Assembly: GCA_036508635.1 (NCBI GenBank)
Contig: DATCGY010000155.1
Coordinates: forward strand, 1-5,506
From: FEN-727 sp036508635
Lineage (GTDB): Bacteria > Actinomycetota > Geothermincolia > Fen-727 > Anoxymicrobiaceae
Length of the DNA: 5,506 bases
Reading direction: 5' to 3'
A program made the translations under genes and the position numbers. This document shows, piece by piece, positions 1-5,506 of this stretch; within the stretch, counting starts at the first letter, position 1, and each line of letters opens with the position of its first letter. Below the pieces are notes generated by a model. That model did no database searches and was not told where the DNA came from. It saw only the letters and a list, made by a program, of their open reading frames with translations.

Positions 1-3
1 AGC

Positions 4-31
4 AACAAAAGGTTCCAAACGTAGGAGAACC
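4..31 (-). terminator. Candidate Rho-independent terminator after the phosphoesterase gene
   Basis: Read on the minus strand, GGTTCT and GGAACC form a six-pair stem (the last pair is U-G) around a nine-base loop at 11-31. TTTTGTT follows directly (4-10). It lies 24 bases past the TAG stop of the phosphoesterase gene, where the end of the operon would be expected. The stem is short and only moderately G+C-rich, so termination may be weak. A competing fold upstream pairs AACAA with TTGTT. Confidence 0.5.
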
Positions 32-54
32 AGACAACAATCTTCTTGTTCTCT

Positions 55-846
55 CTAAGTGGGGCCGCAGCTCGCCGGATGGACAACGGCGGTTCTGTGC
101 TCGCGGAAGAACCCGACGTTCACAAGGCAAGTCGAGCCGAGGCGCTCCGAGGTCACGCGCGGGTGGTGCACGTGGCCGAAATAATGGTAGGTCGGACTAT
201 GTTCCTCGATATACTCGAGCAGTGAGGCGCTTCCCGCTTCGTCACGGTCAGCGCAGGTGTCAAAGGTCAGGGCGGGAACAGCGGGAGGGTAGTGGGTGCA
301 GAGCACTTCGACCGGCCCCAGGTCACGCACGCGCCTGTCGTACTCTTCGATGTTCATCTCGCCGGGAAGTCCCACGGTCCACGGACCGTGAGGGGACCCG
401 GAGATGAACCCGAACCTCTGCCCTTCTATCTCTACAACACCCGTCTCTATGATCTCGACGTTCCCGTCGGCAAGGTTCCTTACCATGTGCGGGTTGTCGG
501 TGTTTCCGTAGATCATGTAAGCGCGGCATGGGATACTGGCAAAGAGCTCTTTGTAGCTCTCGAGCACGAGCTCGCCGATACGCGCGGCTTTCGCGGGATC
601 GCTTCCCATGATGTCACGTATCCGTTTCTTTGCAGCCTCACGCAACGCGCTGGTTCCCTTTCCGAAGATGGACAGGGCCTCGGCGACTTCCTCCCTCGAG
701 TAAACGTCGGCCAGGATTCCCTCCAGGGTCTGGAAGTCGATAAGGTTGACGTAGTCTCCCAGCAGGATGGCAATGTCGTCCGGGTCGAGCTGTTCGGCAA
801 GCGCCGGGAACGCTCCGTGGATGTCGGATATTATCTTTATACTCAC
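55..846 (-). CDS. Calcineurin-like metallophosphoesterase, YfcE/MJ0936-like
   Basis: Predicted cytoplasmic metal-dependent phosphoesterase of 263 residues; the substrate is unknown. The two-metal motifs are visible in order: SDIHG (D8, H10), LLGD (D31), GNTD (N115, D117), CTHYPP (H185) and GHVH (H225, H227). This is the normal calcineurin-fold set, with GNTD in place of the commoner GNHD. Between D31 and N115 lies a helical, charged insert (about residues 38-108), which makes the protein longer than compact YfcE-type enzymes of about 160-180 residues. I chose the GTG at 846 because GGAG lies five bases upstream and the core strand (SIKIISDIHG) starts right there; an in-frame TTG at 873 would add nine residues with no such support. 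No signal peptide or membrane segment is seen. It follows pafC by 49 bp with no terminator between, so it is probably the last gene of the pafBC operon. Family assignment is firm; the biological role is not. Confidence 0.9.
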   Translation of the reverse strand: MSIKIISDIHGAFPALAEQLDPDDIAILLGDYVNLIDFQTLEGILADVYSREEVAEALSIFGKGTSALREAAKKRIRDIMGSDPAKAARIGELVLESYKELFASIPCRAYMIYGNTDNPHMVRNLADGNVEIIETGVVEIEGQRFGFISGSPHGPWTVGLPGEMNIEEYDRRVRDLGPVEVLCTHYPPAVPALTFDTCADRDEAGSASLLEYIEEHSPTYHYFGHVHHPRVTSERLGSTCLVNVGFFREHRTAVVHPASCGPT

Positions 847-895
847 AGTTTCTCCATAATTGAATCGAACCAACCGGCCGGCAGGCGATGCGCAC

Positions 896-1873
896 CTATC
901 CGCTGCCGTATTCTTTCAAGAGGGCCCTGGCTTTTTCCTCCACAATCTTCCTGAGCTCGGCGGGAGACTCGATTCTCACCCGGTCCCCGAAGCGCAGGAG
1001 ATAGTTGGACAACCACACGAGGTTCCTCGTGCGGAGCACCACTTCGACCGTCCCGTCCGGCGCGTCGGCCAACCGCGCGGTCGGCCATTCCTCTACCAGG
1101 CGCCTGCCCTCCCTGCCCGAGAACCGAAGCTTGACCTTGTGCGCCTTCCTTCCGGGCTTGTACTCTCCGATGATCTCGGGAAGTTCGAACTTGTGGGCGT
1201 CGTCCGCGACGGGCTCGCCGGTGAGCTTGAGATTCCTTATCCTGTCGAGCCTGAACAGGCGGGTGTCGTGCGCCTCGTGGCAAAACGCCAGCAGATACCA
1301 GCATCCCCTGGACCACAGCAGCGAGAGGGGGTCGACCCGCCTCTTTGCTATCTCTCCGCTCGAATAGCTGTAATAGTCGATGACGAGGCGCTGTTGTTTC
1401 CCGAGCCCCTCCTCGATGATGGCCATCCAGCTGCCGGTAAACGCGTTCATCTCGACGTCTATACGCTCGGCGACCGATTCGAGCTCAATCTGTTCCTTAA
1501 CCGACAGCAGTCGCTCTATCTTATCGAGAGCGGTACCCAGCGGGCCGTCCGCCTCGAAAACACCGGACCTTATCAGGGCGTGTCCGGCGACGAGAAGGGT
1601 GAGGCCTTCTTCACGCGTCATGGTCAGAGGCCGCTTGAAATAGTCGGCCATCGTCATGAAGACGCGGTCGCCTTCTATCTTGTAATCGATGAGGTCGGCA
1701 GGGGTGTAGTCGGGCACCCCGCACATGCGAAGGGTATCGAGGTCGCAGACCAGTTCATCGCGGTCGATGTTGAACTTCTCGCAGAGCTCGTCGACGGTCG
1801 CGCCATCGTTGGCGACGATGAACGGAACCATGAGCAGGATGCGGTTGAGCCGCTCCGGGACTTTGCCGGCCAT
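896..1873 (-). CDS. pafC: WYL-domain transcriptional regulator PafC
   Basis: A 325-residue DNA-binding regulator, predicted to act with PafB. An N-terminal winged helix-turn-helix (about residues 6-55) is followed by a linker, a WYL domain (about 148-215, with W192-Y193-L194 inside GCWYLLAF and the basic stretch RLFRLDRI at 205-212), and a C-terminal WCX domain (about 243-322). The N-terminal run LNRILLMVPF and the later MCGVPDYTPADLIDY closely resemble mycobacterial PafC (LLNMVPYF, MCGLPGYSPGDLIDF) as remembered. Its ATG overlaps the pafB TGA by one base (TGATG), so translation is probably coupled; the nearest purine run (GAGGGGG) is rather far upstream, which fits coupling. In mycobacteria PafBC activates many DNA-repair genes independently of LexA, with the WYL domains thought to sense a nucleic-acid ligand. 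That role is assumed here by homology. The antisense frame is also long but is a composition artefact. Confidence 0.9.
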   Translation of the reverse strand: MAGKVPERLNRILLMVPFIVANDGATVDELCEKFNIDRDELVCDLDTLRMCGVPDYTPADLIDYKIEGDRVFMTMADYFKRPLTMTREEGLTLLVAGHALIRSGVFEADGPLGTALDKIERLLSVKEQIELESVAERIDVEMNAFTGSWMAIIEEGLGKQQRLVIDYYSYSSGEIAKRRVDPLSLLWSRGCWYLLAFCHEAHDTRLFRLDRIRNLKLTGEPVADDAHKFELPEIIGEYKPGRKAHKVKLRFSGREGRRLVEEWPTARLADAPDGTVEVVLRTRNLVWLSNYLLRFGDRVRIESPAELRKIVEEKARALLKEYGSG

Positions 1874-2865
1874 CAGGACTCGAGCCCCCTCAGCATTCCA
1901 GTCAGTCTCTCGATGGCCATCTGGCGAAGCTCGGGTGGCGATATGACGTGAGCATCCGCACCCAGGCTCAGGACCCAGTCGACGAGTTGCTCCGGGTCGG
2001 TGACCTCGTAGTCGACCTCTATCTCTCCACCACCGAGGCGTCTTTCACCGATGACCTTGCCCGGTCCGCTCTCGCGTATGAATGCGAGCCTCGGCTCGAA
2101 GGCGACGGACGCCTCGATATCCTCCACACCGCGAGGGAGAGGCCACTCCCAGCGGCACTCCTCCTGGAAATTGAACCCTTCAGGCAACTCGAAGTCGGCG
2201 GTATGGGGCTTTTTCTGGTTTACCACGACATCTGAGACGACGCGGTCGAGCTTGAAGCAGCGGGTCTCACCCCTGAAGTAACAGCGTCCGACCAGGTACC
2301 AGTACCCCCGCCTGTTGAAGAGCCCGTACGGTTCGACCTCCCGCTCGACCGGCTCGGTAGCGTCAAGCGCTCTATACGAGAATGTCAGCAGTTTGCGCCG
2401 CGTCAACCCGTCGATCATGGCGCTGAGGGTTTCGCCGTCGGCCGGCGATTCGACCCAGTGCACATTGGGAACAACCCCGCTCCCGTCATCGTCGAACGCG
2501 AGCTTGAGCAGGGCGCTGTGTGCCGGCCCGCTGAAAGGCGTTCCCGAGCCAAGGAACAACCGGGACACCATGGTCAACGCTACCCTCTCCTGGGTATCCA
2601 GGTCGAGGTGCGGGAGGTAGTACCGGGAGCGCGAAATGGTATAGGCGTCTTCGCCATCCTCGTTCGAAGTCGCCTCGAGGTCGATGCCCATCTCGCGAAG
2701 CTCATCCTTGTCTCTCTCGAACATCTTTCGGACGGCGTTCTTCTCGCGGGTCGTCGTTAAAGGATACTCCTGGTATACGGTGTTGGTAAGCTCTTCAAAA
2801 GTAACAGCTTTCCGGGTATCCAGTAGAAAAGCGGTAAGGTTTATCAGTCTTTCGATTTTGTCCAT
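1873..2865 (-). CDS. pafB: WYL-domain transcriptional regulator PafB
   Basis: A 330-residue regulator and the first gene of the pafB-pafC pair. The N-terminal winged helix-turn-helix (about residues 1-80) contains MFERDKDELREMGIDLE at 48-64, nearly the same as the PafB motif MFERDKNELRDLGIPLE known from mycobacteria. The WYL domain spans about 150-215, with W189-Y190-L191 in GYWYLVGRC and the following basic strand RCFKLDRVV (202-210). A WCX-like C-terminal domain covers about 250-328. The frame is open upstream to an ATG at 2940, but I chose the ATG at 2865: it begins the conserved MDKIERLINLTAFLL segment, and the extra 25 residues would read through the terminator-like hairpin and the -10 box. 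The leader before this ATG has GGGACGGGAC, an imperfect Shine-Dalgarno sequence. PafB and PafC are separate genes here; some relatives encode them as one fused protein. Confidence 0.9.
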   Translation of the reverse strand: MDKIERLINLTAFLLDTRKAVTFEELTNTVYQEYPLTTTREKNAVRKMFERDKDELREMGIDLEATSNEDGEDAYTISRSRYYLPHLDLDTQERVALTMVSRLFLGSGTPFSGPAHSALLKLAFDDDGSGVVPNVHWVESPADGETLSAMIDGLTRRKLLTFSYRALDATEPVEREVEPYGLFNRRGYWYLVGRCYFRGETRCFKLDRVVSDVVVNQKKPHTADFELPEGFNFQEECRWEWPLPRGVEDIEASVAFEPRLAFIRESGPGKVIGERRLGGGEIEVDYEVTDPEQLVDWVLSLGADAHVISPPELRQMAIERLTGMLRGLES

Positions 2866-2910
2866 TGTGCGTCCCGTCCCGGTGCCGCCGCTGAAATAAG
2901 CAGCAGCCCA

Positions 2911-2939
2911 ATGATATAAGGGGCGGACTGGTGAGTCCA
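2911..2939 (-). promoter_or_regulatory. Candidate sigma-70-type promoter for pafBC
   Basis: On the minus strand, TGGACT (2934-2939; four of six match TTGACA) and TATCAT (2911-2916; five of six match TATAAT) are separated by exactly 17 bases. The -10 box lies 45 bases ahead of the pafB ATG. The -35 box and the whole spacer lie inside the hairpin at 2917-2946. This was found by eye, and matches of this quality can arise by chance. Confidence 0.4.
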
Positions 2940-2946
2940 CCCCTTA
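2917..2946 (-). terminator. Strong hairpin, likely terminator of the acyl-CoA dehydrogenase transcript
   Basis: Two 13-base arms (minus strand TAAGGGGTGGACT and AGTCCGCCCCTTA) pair fully, with one internal U-G wobble, around a CACC loop. It lies about 60 bases past the dehydrogenase stop codon and before pafB, where a transcript end is expected. The following bases are TATCATTGGG, so the U-run is broken and this is not a textbook intrinsic terminator. It could also act as an attenuator, or as a cruciform/operator for pafB. Confidence 0.6.
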
Positions 2947-2967
2947 CGTCAATGCGCAGACGGTCCG

Positions 2968-2990
2968 CGTGGCACCAGAGAAGCGCCACG
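2968..2990 (-). other. Second hairpin downstream of the acyl-CoA dehydrogenase gene
   Basis: On the minus strand CGTGGCGC and GTGCCACG form an eight-pair stem (one G-U) around a seven-base loop, TTCTCTG. It starts 18 bases after the dehydrogenase stop. No T-run follows, so it looks more like a 3'-end protecting structure or part of a two-hairpin terminator with 2917-2946 than a terminator by itself. No protein-coding or tRNA signature overlaps it. Confidence 0.45.
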
Positions 2991-3007
2991 GGTTTCGAAC
3001 CGTTTTA

Positions 3008-4156
3008 TCAGGCCAGGAGCTCGCGCGCGATGATATAACGCTGGATCTCGGAGGTTCCTCCACCGAGCACACCAAGTTGCGCGTCGCGCAGCGAGCGCTC
3101 GTATGGGTAGTCCTTGGTGTAGCCGTAGCCGCCATGGATCTGGATCGCGTTGTGAGCCGACTTTATCGACATGTCCGTGATGTACAGCTTCGAGAGTGAG
3201 GCTGTCATCGTGTCCATGATGCCCTGGTCCTTGTTCCAGGCGGTCTTGTAGAGAATCCAGCGCGAGGTCTCGAGCCACATCTTCATGTCGGCGAGCATGA
3301 ACTGCACGGCCTGGAACTTGGCGATGGGCCGGCCGAACTGTTTGCGCTGCTTGGCGTAGCTTATGCACTGCTCGAGCTGTACCTCCATGCCGCCTATCGC
3401 GGCCGAGAGCATGACCGAGCGCTCCCACTCGAGCGTGGCCATCGCGACCTGTATGAAGCCCGCGTTCTCATGCCCGAGCAGGTTCTCAGCGGGGACTTCG
3501 CAGTTCTCGAAGATGAGCTCTGAGGTCGGCGAAGAACGGTTGCCCATCTTTTGGATCTCCTTGCCCACTGAGAAGCCGGGGAAATCCTTTTCGACTATAA
3601 AGCCGGAGATGCCGGCCGGGCCCTTGTCCTTGTCTGTCTTGGCGAGCACTACAAAGACCTGGCCCGTGGGACCGTTGGTAATAAAAGTCTTCGTGCCGTT
3701 GAGCACGTAGTAGCCGTCCTTCTTGTCCGCAGTCGTCAGCAAGCCCGCCGCGTCGCTTCCCGCCTCCGGCTCGGTGAGGCCGAGGCCTGATATCCACTCG
3801 CCGCTGGCTATCTTGGGCAGATACTTTTTCTTCTGCTCTTCGGTGCCGAGCTGCCAGATCGGAACTCCACCGATGACGACATGGGCGCCCCAGGAGAGGC
3901 AGAAGCCCGCGTCTCCGCCGCCGTAGCCCAGGGCCTCGCCAACAACGCTGGTGTCGATTACACTGGCCCCGCCGCCGCCGTACTCCTCGGGATAAGGCAT
4001 GCCCATGTAACCCTGCGCGGCAGCTTTATCCCATACATCCCTATCGAACCTTGCCTCCTCGTCGCGCTCGGCCGCGCCGGGAAGGATCTCTTTCTGCGCG
4101 AACTCGACTACCGACTGCTTGAGAAGCTTTTGCTCCTCTGTGAAACTAAAATCCAT
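3008..4156 (-). CDS. Acyl-CoA dehydrogenase, IVD/LCAD-type active site
   Basis: A complete 382-residue flavoenzyme of normal family length. It is expected to oxidise an acyl-CoA to the 2,3-enoyl-CoA using FAD and pass electrons to electron-transfer flavoprotein, in the cytoplasm. Both family signatures are present: GLTEPEAGSDAAG (126-138) and the C-terminal motif beginning QIHGGYGYTKDY (339-350) and ending at D358. The common catalytic Glu before GTSEIQ is replaced by glycine (G366), while E245 in TLEWER aligns with the helix-G glutamate of isovaleryl-CoA and long-chain dehydrogenases (LDLER), so E245 is the likely base. The ATG has a strong AGGGAGG five bases upstream (4162-4168). It follows the DUF35 gene by 93 bp and may share its transcript. 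The exact acyl substrate (branched, long-chain or aromatic) is not determinable; BbsG-like benzylsuccinyl-CoA dehydrogenase is one possibility among several. Confidence 0.93.
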   Translation of the reverse strand: MDFSFTEEQKLLKQSVVEFAQKEILPGAAERDEEARFDRDVWDKAAAQGYMGMPYPEEYGGGGASVIDTSVVGEALGYGGGDAGFCLSWGAHVVIGGVPIWQLGTEEQKKKYLPKIASGEWISGLGLTEPEAGSDAAGLLTTADKKDGYYVLNGTKTFITNGPTGQVFVVLAKTDKDKGPAGISGFIVEKDFPGFSVGKEIQKMGNRSSPTSELIFENCEVPAENLLGHENAGFIQVAMATLEWERSVMLSAAIGGMEVQLEQCISYAKQRKQFGRPIAKFQAVQFMLADMKMWLETSRWILYKTAWNKDQGIMDTMTASLSKLYITDMSIKSAHNAIQIHGGYGYTKDYPYERSLRDAQLGVLGGGTSEIQRYIIARELLA

Positions 4157-4226
4157 TCGTGCCTCCCTAGTTCAAACTACCGTCTTTATTGACTTTTTCA
4201 AACCCATCGGATGACCGACAGAGTAG

Positions 4227-4240
4227 AATGTCGAGACATT
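4227..4240. promoter_or_regulatory. 14-bp dyad, possible operator before the acyl-CoA dehydrogenase gene
   Basis: AATGTC and GACATT are perfect six-base inverted arms around two central bases (GA). The dyad lies between the DUF35 stop and the dehydrogenase start, about 70 bases before the ATG. A two-base loop is too tight for a good RNA hairpin, which makes a binding site for a dimeric regulator more likely than a terminator. On the plus strand it is followed by TTTTAT, but no plus-strand gene ends here. Confidence 0.35.
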
Positions 4241-4249
4241 TTTATCACA

Positions 4250-4738
4250 TTATTCGTCAGGAACAAAATAGAAGTCCCTCGGCCTGCCTGTGCGCTCCTC
4301 AGCTGGCAGGAATTTCGCCCTGACGGCCATTCCCGCGCGCAGCTCGTCGGGCCCCGATGGTTGGAGAATGGCGATTACGGGGTAACGCGCCCCGTCGACG
4401 AGCACCCCACCCTGGTAGAAGGGTACTTCGCGACGCAGTTCAGAAAGAGAGATATCGACGCGGCTGAATACGGTGAGCTTACCTGTCAGGGGCATTTCCA
4501 CCCAATCGCAGTCCACGTAGCAATCCTTGCACCAGGAGCGCGGCCAAAAGTAAACCGAGCCGCACTGTGGGCACTTCGTCCCCATCAGGCGAGCGTTCCC
4601 CTTGAGCTCGAAATAGAAGCGTGAGAGCTCTCCCTGCGACGCCCAGAAGTCGACCTTCCAGCGGTCGGGCATGAGCGCGAACCCATCCCGCTCCTTGATC
4701 GGCTTGAACCGCGGATCCATTTCGCCTGTTTCACCCAT
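4250..4738 (-). CDS. DUF35 protein (zinc ribbon plus OB fold), thiolase partner
   Basis: A 162-residue protein of the DUF35 family. An N-terminal helical region (about residues 25-50, ending GNARLMGTKC) leads into a rubredoxin-like zinc ribbon with C56-x2-C59 and C70-x2-C73. A C-terminal OB-fold domain follows (about 82-160, starting TGKLTVFSRVDI). In known cases such proteins form complexes with SCP-x-type thiolases or aldolases, for example BbsA with BbsB in anaerobic toluene degradation and the archaeal acetoacetyl-CoA thiolase/HMG-CoA synthase complex. They are thought to channel or bind the CoA moiety. It starts six bases after the thiolase stop, with GAGGGGTGA overlapping that stop as the ribosome binding site, so co-translation of the two partners is likely. 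A second in-frame ATG at 4720 has a weaker site. An extra cysteine (C77) lies beside the ribbon. Whether it has its own catalytic activity is not known. Confidence 0.9.
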   Translation of the reverse strand: MGETGEMDPRFKPIKERDGFALMPDRWKVDFWASQGELSRFYFELKGNARLMGTKCPQCGSVYFWPRSWCKDCYVDCDWVEMPLTGKLTVFSRVDISLSELRREVPFYQGGVLVDGARYPVIAILQPSGPDELRAGMAVRAKFLPAEERTGRPRDFYFVPDE

Positions 4739-4744
4739 GCTTTG

Positions 4745-5506
4745 TCACCCCTCGAGGACGACGCATGCCGAGTAGGCTCCGCGCGCCCCGCCCATGCTCT
4801 GTGCAACTCCCACTTTCGCACCGGGGACCTGCCTCGCCCCCGCTTCGTCCCGGATCTGCCTTGCGATCTCCGCGACCTGGTATACCCCGGTCGCGCCGAT
4901 GGCATGTTCGCCTCCGATTAGGCCGCCGGACGGGTTGACCGGGATGCTCCCGCCCATATCCACCTTGCCATCGCGCAGGAAACGCGCGCCCTCTCCCCAT
5001 CCGCAGAAGCCCAGCTCCTCGTAGAGGCAGATCTCAACGCCGGAGAACGCGTCGTAGATCTCCGCGACATCGACCGAGGCCGCAGGGTCGGTCACCCCCG
5101 CCATCGCATACGCGGAATCCGCCGAGGCCTTCACCGCCGGCATCAGGGAGCTTCCCGGGTCGTCGCGCTCCGCCTGTCTGCCAGACTCGGTGCTGGCGGC
5201 GATTCCGGTTATCCATACGGGGTCGCGCTTGAACCGCTTTGCCGCATCTTCGTTCGCCAGCAGGACGGCGGCCGCGCCTTCGCTGTTCAGGCAGTGGTCG
5301 AGGATCTTTATCGGGTAGACGACTTTCGGGCTCTTGAGCACGTCCTCTACTGTCAGCTCCATCGGAGATTGAGCGTCGGGGTTGTTCATCGCGTTGCCCT
5401 TGTTCTTGACGACCACCCTGGCCATGTCTTCTTCGGTGGTTCCGTAGTTCTCCATGTGCCAGACGATCGAACCGGTATACGAACCAGCCGGAGAGCCGGC
5501 ATAGTG
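4745..5506 (-). CDS. Thiolase, SCP-x/lipid-transfer-protein type (N-terminus outside window)
   Basis: The C-terminal 253 residues of a thiolase-fold enzyme; the frame stays open to the window edge, so the methionine at 5455 is internal, not the start. Full-length relatives have about 380-400 residues, so roughly 130-150 residues, including the nucleophilic cysteine, are missing. Family marks are the EYGTT-like segment (ENYGTTEEDMARVVVKNKGN), EIYDAFSGVEICLYEELGFC (5062-5003, equivalent to the HDAF/NEAF loop of thiolases, here with Tyr first), and GEHAIGATG with its catalytic-type His at 4904-4906. A cysteine at 4763-4765 lies near the C-terminus in ACVVLEG. It probably cleaves a 3-ketoacyl-CoA with CoA, or works as a related condensing or retro-aldol enzyme, in complex with the DUF35 protein encoded six bases downstream. 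The linked acyl-CoA dehydrogenase supports a degradative role. No C-terminal SCP2 sterol-carrier domain is present. Confidence 0.9.
   Translation of the reverse strand, partial: HYAGSPAGSYTGSIVWHMENYGTTEEDMARVVVKNKGNAMNNPDAQSPMELTVEDVLKSPKVVYPIKILDHCLNSEGAAAVLLANEDAAKRFKRDPVWITGIAASTESGRQAERDDPGSSLMPAVKASADSAYAMAGVTDPAASVDVAEIYDAFSGVEICLYEELGFCGWGEGARFLRDGKVDMGGSIPVNPSGGLIGGEHAIGATGVYQVAEIARQIRDEAGARQVPGAKVGVAQSMGGARGAYSACVVLEG

Noticed and set aside
292..954. A 220-codon plus-strand open frame across the phosphoesterase gene
   Set aside because: It mirrors a gene with complete metal-binding motifs and has no recognisable domain or ribosome binding site.
860..1951. A 363-codon plus-strand open frame across pafC, longer than pafC itself
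   Set aside because: It is antisense to a clear PafC with recognisable domains; its translation has no recognisable motif. Long antisense frames are common in G+C-rich coding DNA.
2866..2940. N-terminal extension of PafB from an upstream ATG at 2940
   Set aside because: The extra residues have no counterpart in remembered PafB sequences and would be translated from the terminator/promoter region; the conserved protein starts at 2865.
2988..3003. GGTTTCGAACC resembling the T-loop of a tRNA
   Set aside because: The flanking bases do not pair as a proper T-arm on either strand, and no anticodon arm or acceptor stem could be built around it.
4174..4201. TTGAAA, 16 bases, TAGTTT as a promoter for the acyl-CoA dehydrogenase gene
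   Set aside because: The -10 box matches only three of six bases and would place the start almost on the Shine-Dalgarno sequence, leaving hardly any leader.
4207..4220. CTGTCGGTC on the minus strand, resembling the TTGTCRGTG part of the mycobacterial RecA-independent damage promoter bound by PafBC
   Set aside because: The TAnnnT -10 element is missing at the required spacing, and an acyl-CoA dehydrogenase is not an expected target.
1..5506. CRISPR arrays, insertion sequences, phage or defence genes
   Set aside because: No direct-repeat array, transposase motif, terminal inverted repeats or defence domains were seen; the window is densely filled with ordinary chromosomal genes on one strand.

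Overview
This window looks like a fragment of a G+C-rich chromosome from a member of the Actinomycetota. The main reason is an adjacent pair of WYL-domain regulators whose N-terminal sequences closely match actinobacterial PafB and PafC as I remember them. This taxonomic call is inferred from remembered family sequences, not from a search. All six genes lie on the minus strand, so transcription runs from high to low coordinates. No RNA genes, insertion sequences, CRISPR arrays or phage genes were seen.

Right part (about 5506 to 3008), acyl-CoA metabolism. The window opens inside a thiolase of the SCP-x / lipid-transfer-protein type, whose N-terminus is off the edge. Six bases later comes a small DUF35 protein (zinc ribbon plus OB fold), the usual partner of such thiolases. 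After a 93-bp gap with a 14-bp dyad comes a complete acyl-CoA dehydrogenase. Its catalytic glutamate appears to sit at the isovaleryl-CoA/long-chain dehydrogenase position. Together these suggest a beta-oxidation-like or anaerobic acyl-CoA degradation route, but the substrate cannot be read from the sequence.

Middle (3007 to 2866), a boundary. The 142-bp gap holds two hairpins and a plausible promoter. The stronger hairpin (13-bp stem) probably ends the dehydrogenase transcript. The promoter's -35 box lies inside that hairpin and would drive the regulators.

Left part (2865 to 55), a likely regulatory operon: pafB, then pafC overlapping by one base, then after 49 bp a calcineurin-like metallophosphoesterase. 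A hairpin followed by a T-run lies just past the last gene. PafBC is known in mycobacteria as an activator of the LexA/RecA-independent DNA-damage response. The phosphoesterase is an unexpected partner and the most interesting lead here. I did not find a clearly new system in this window.
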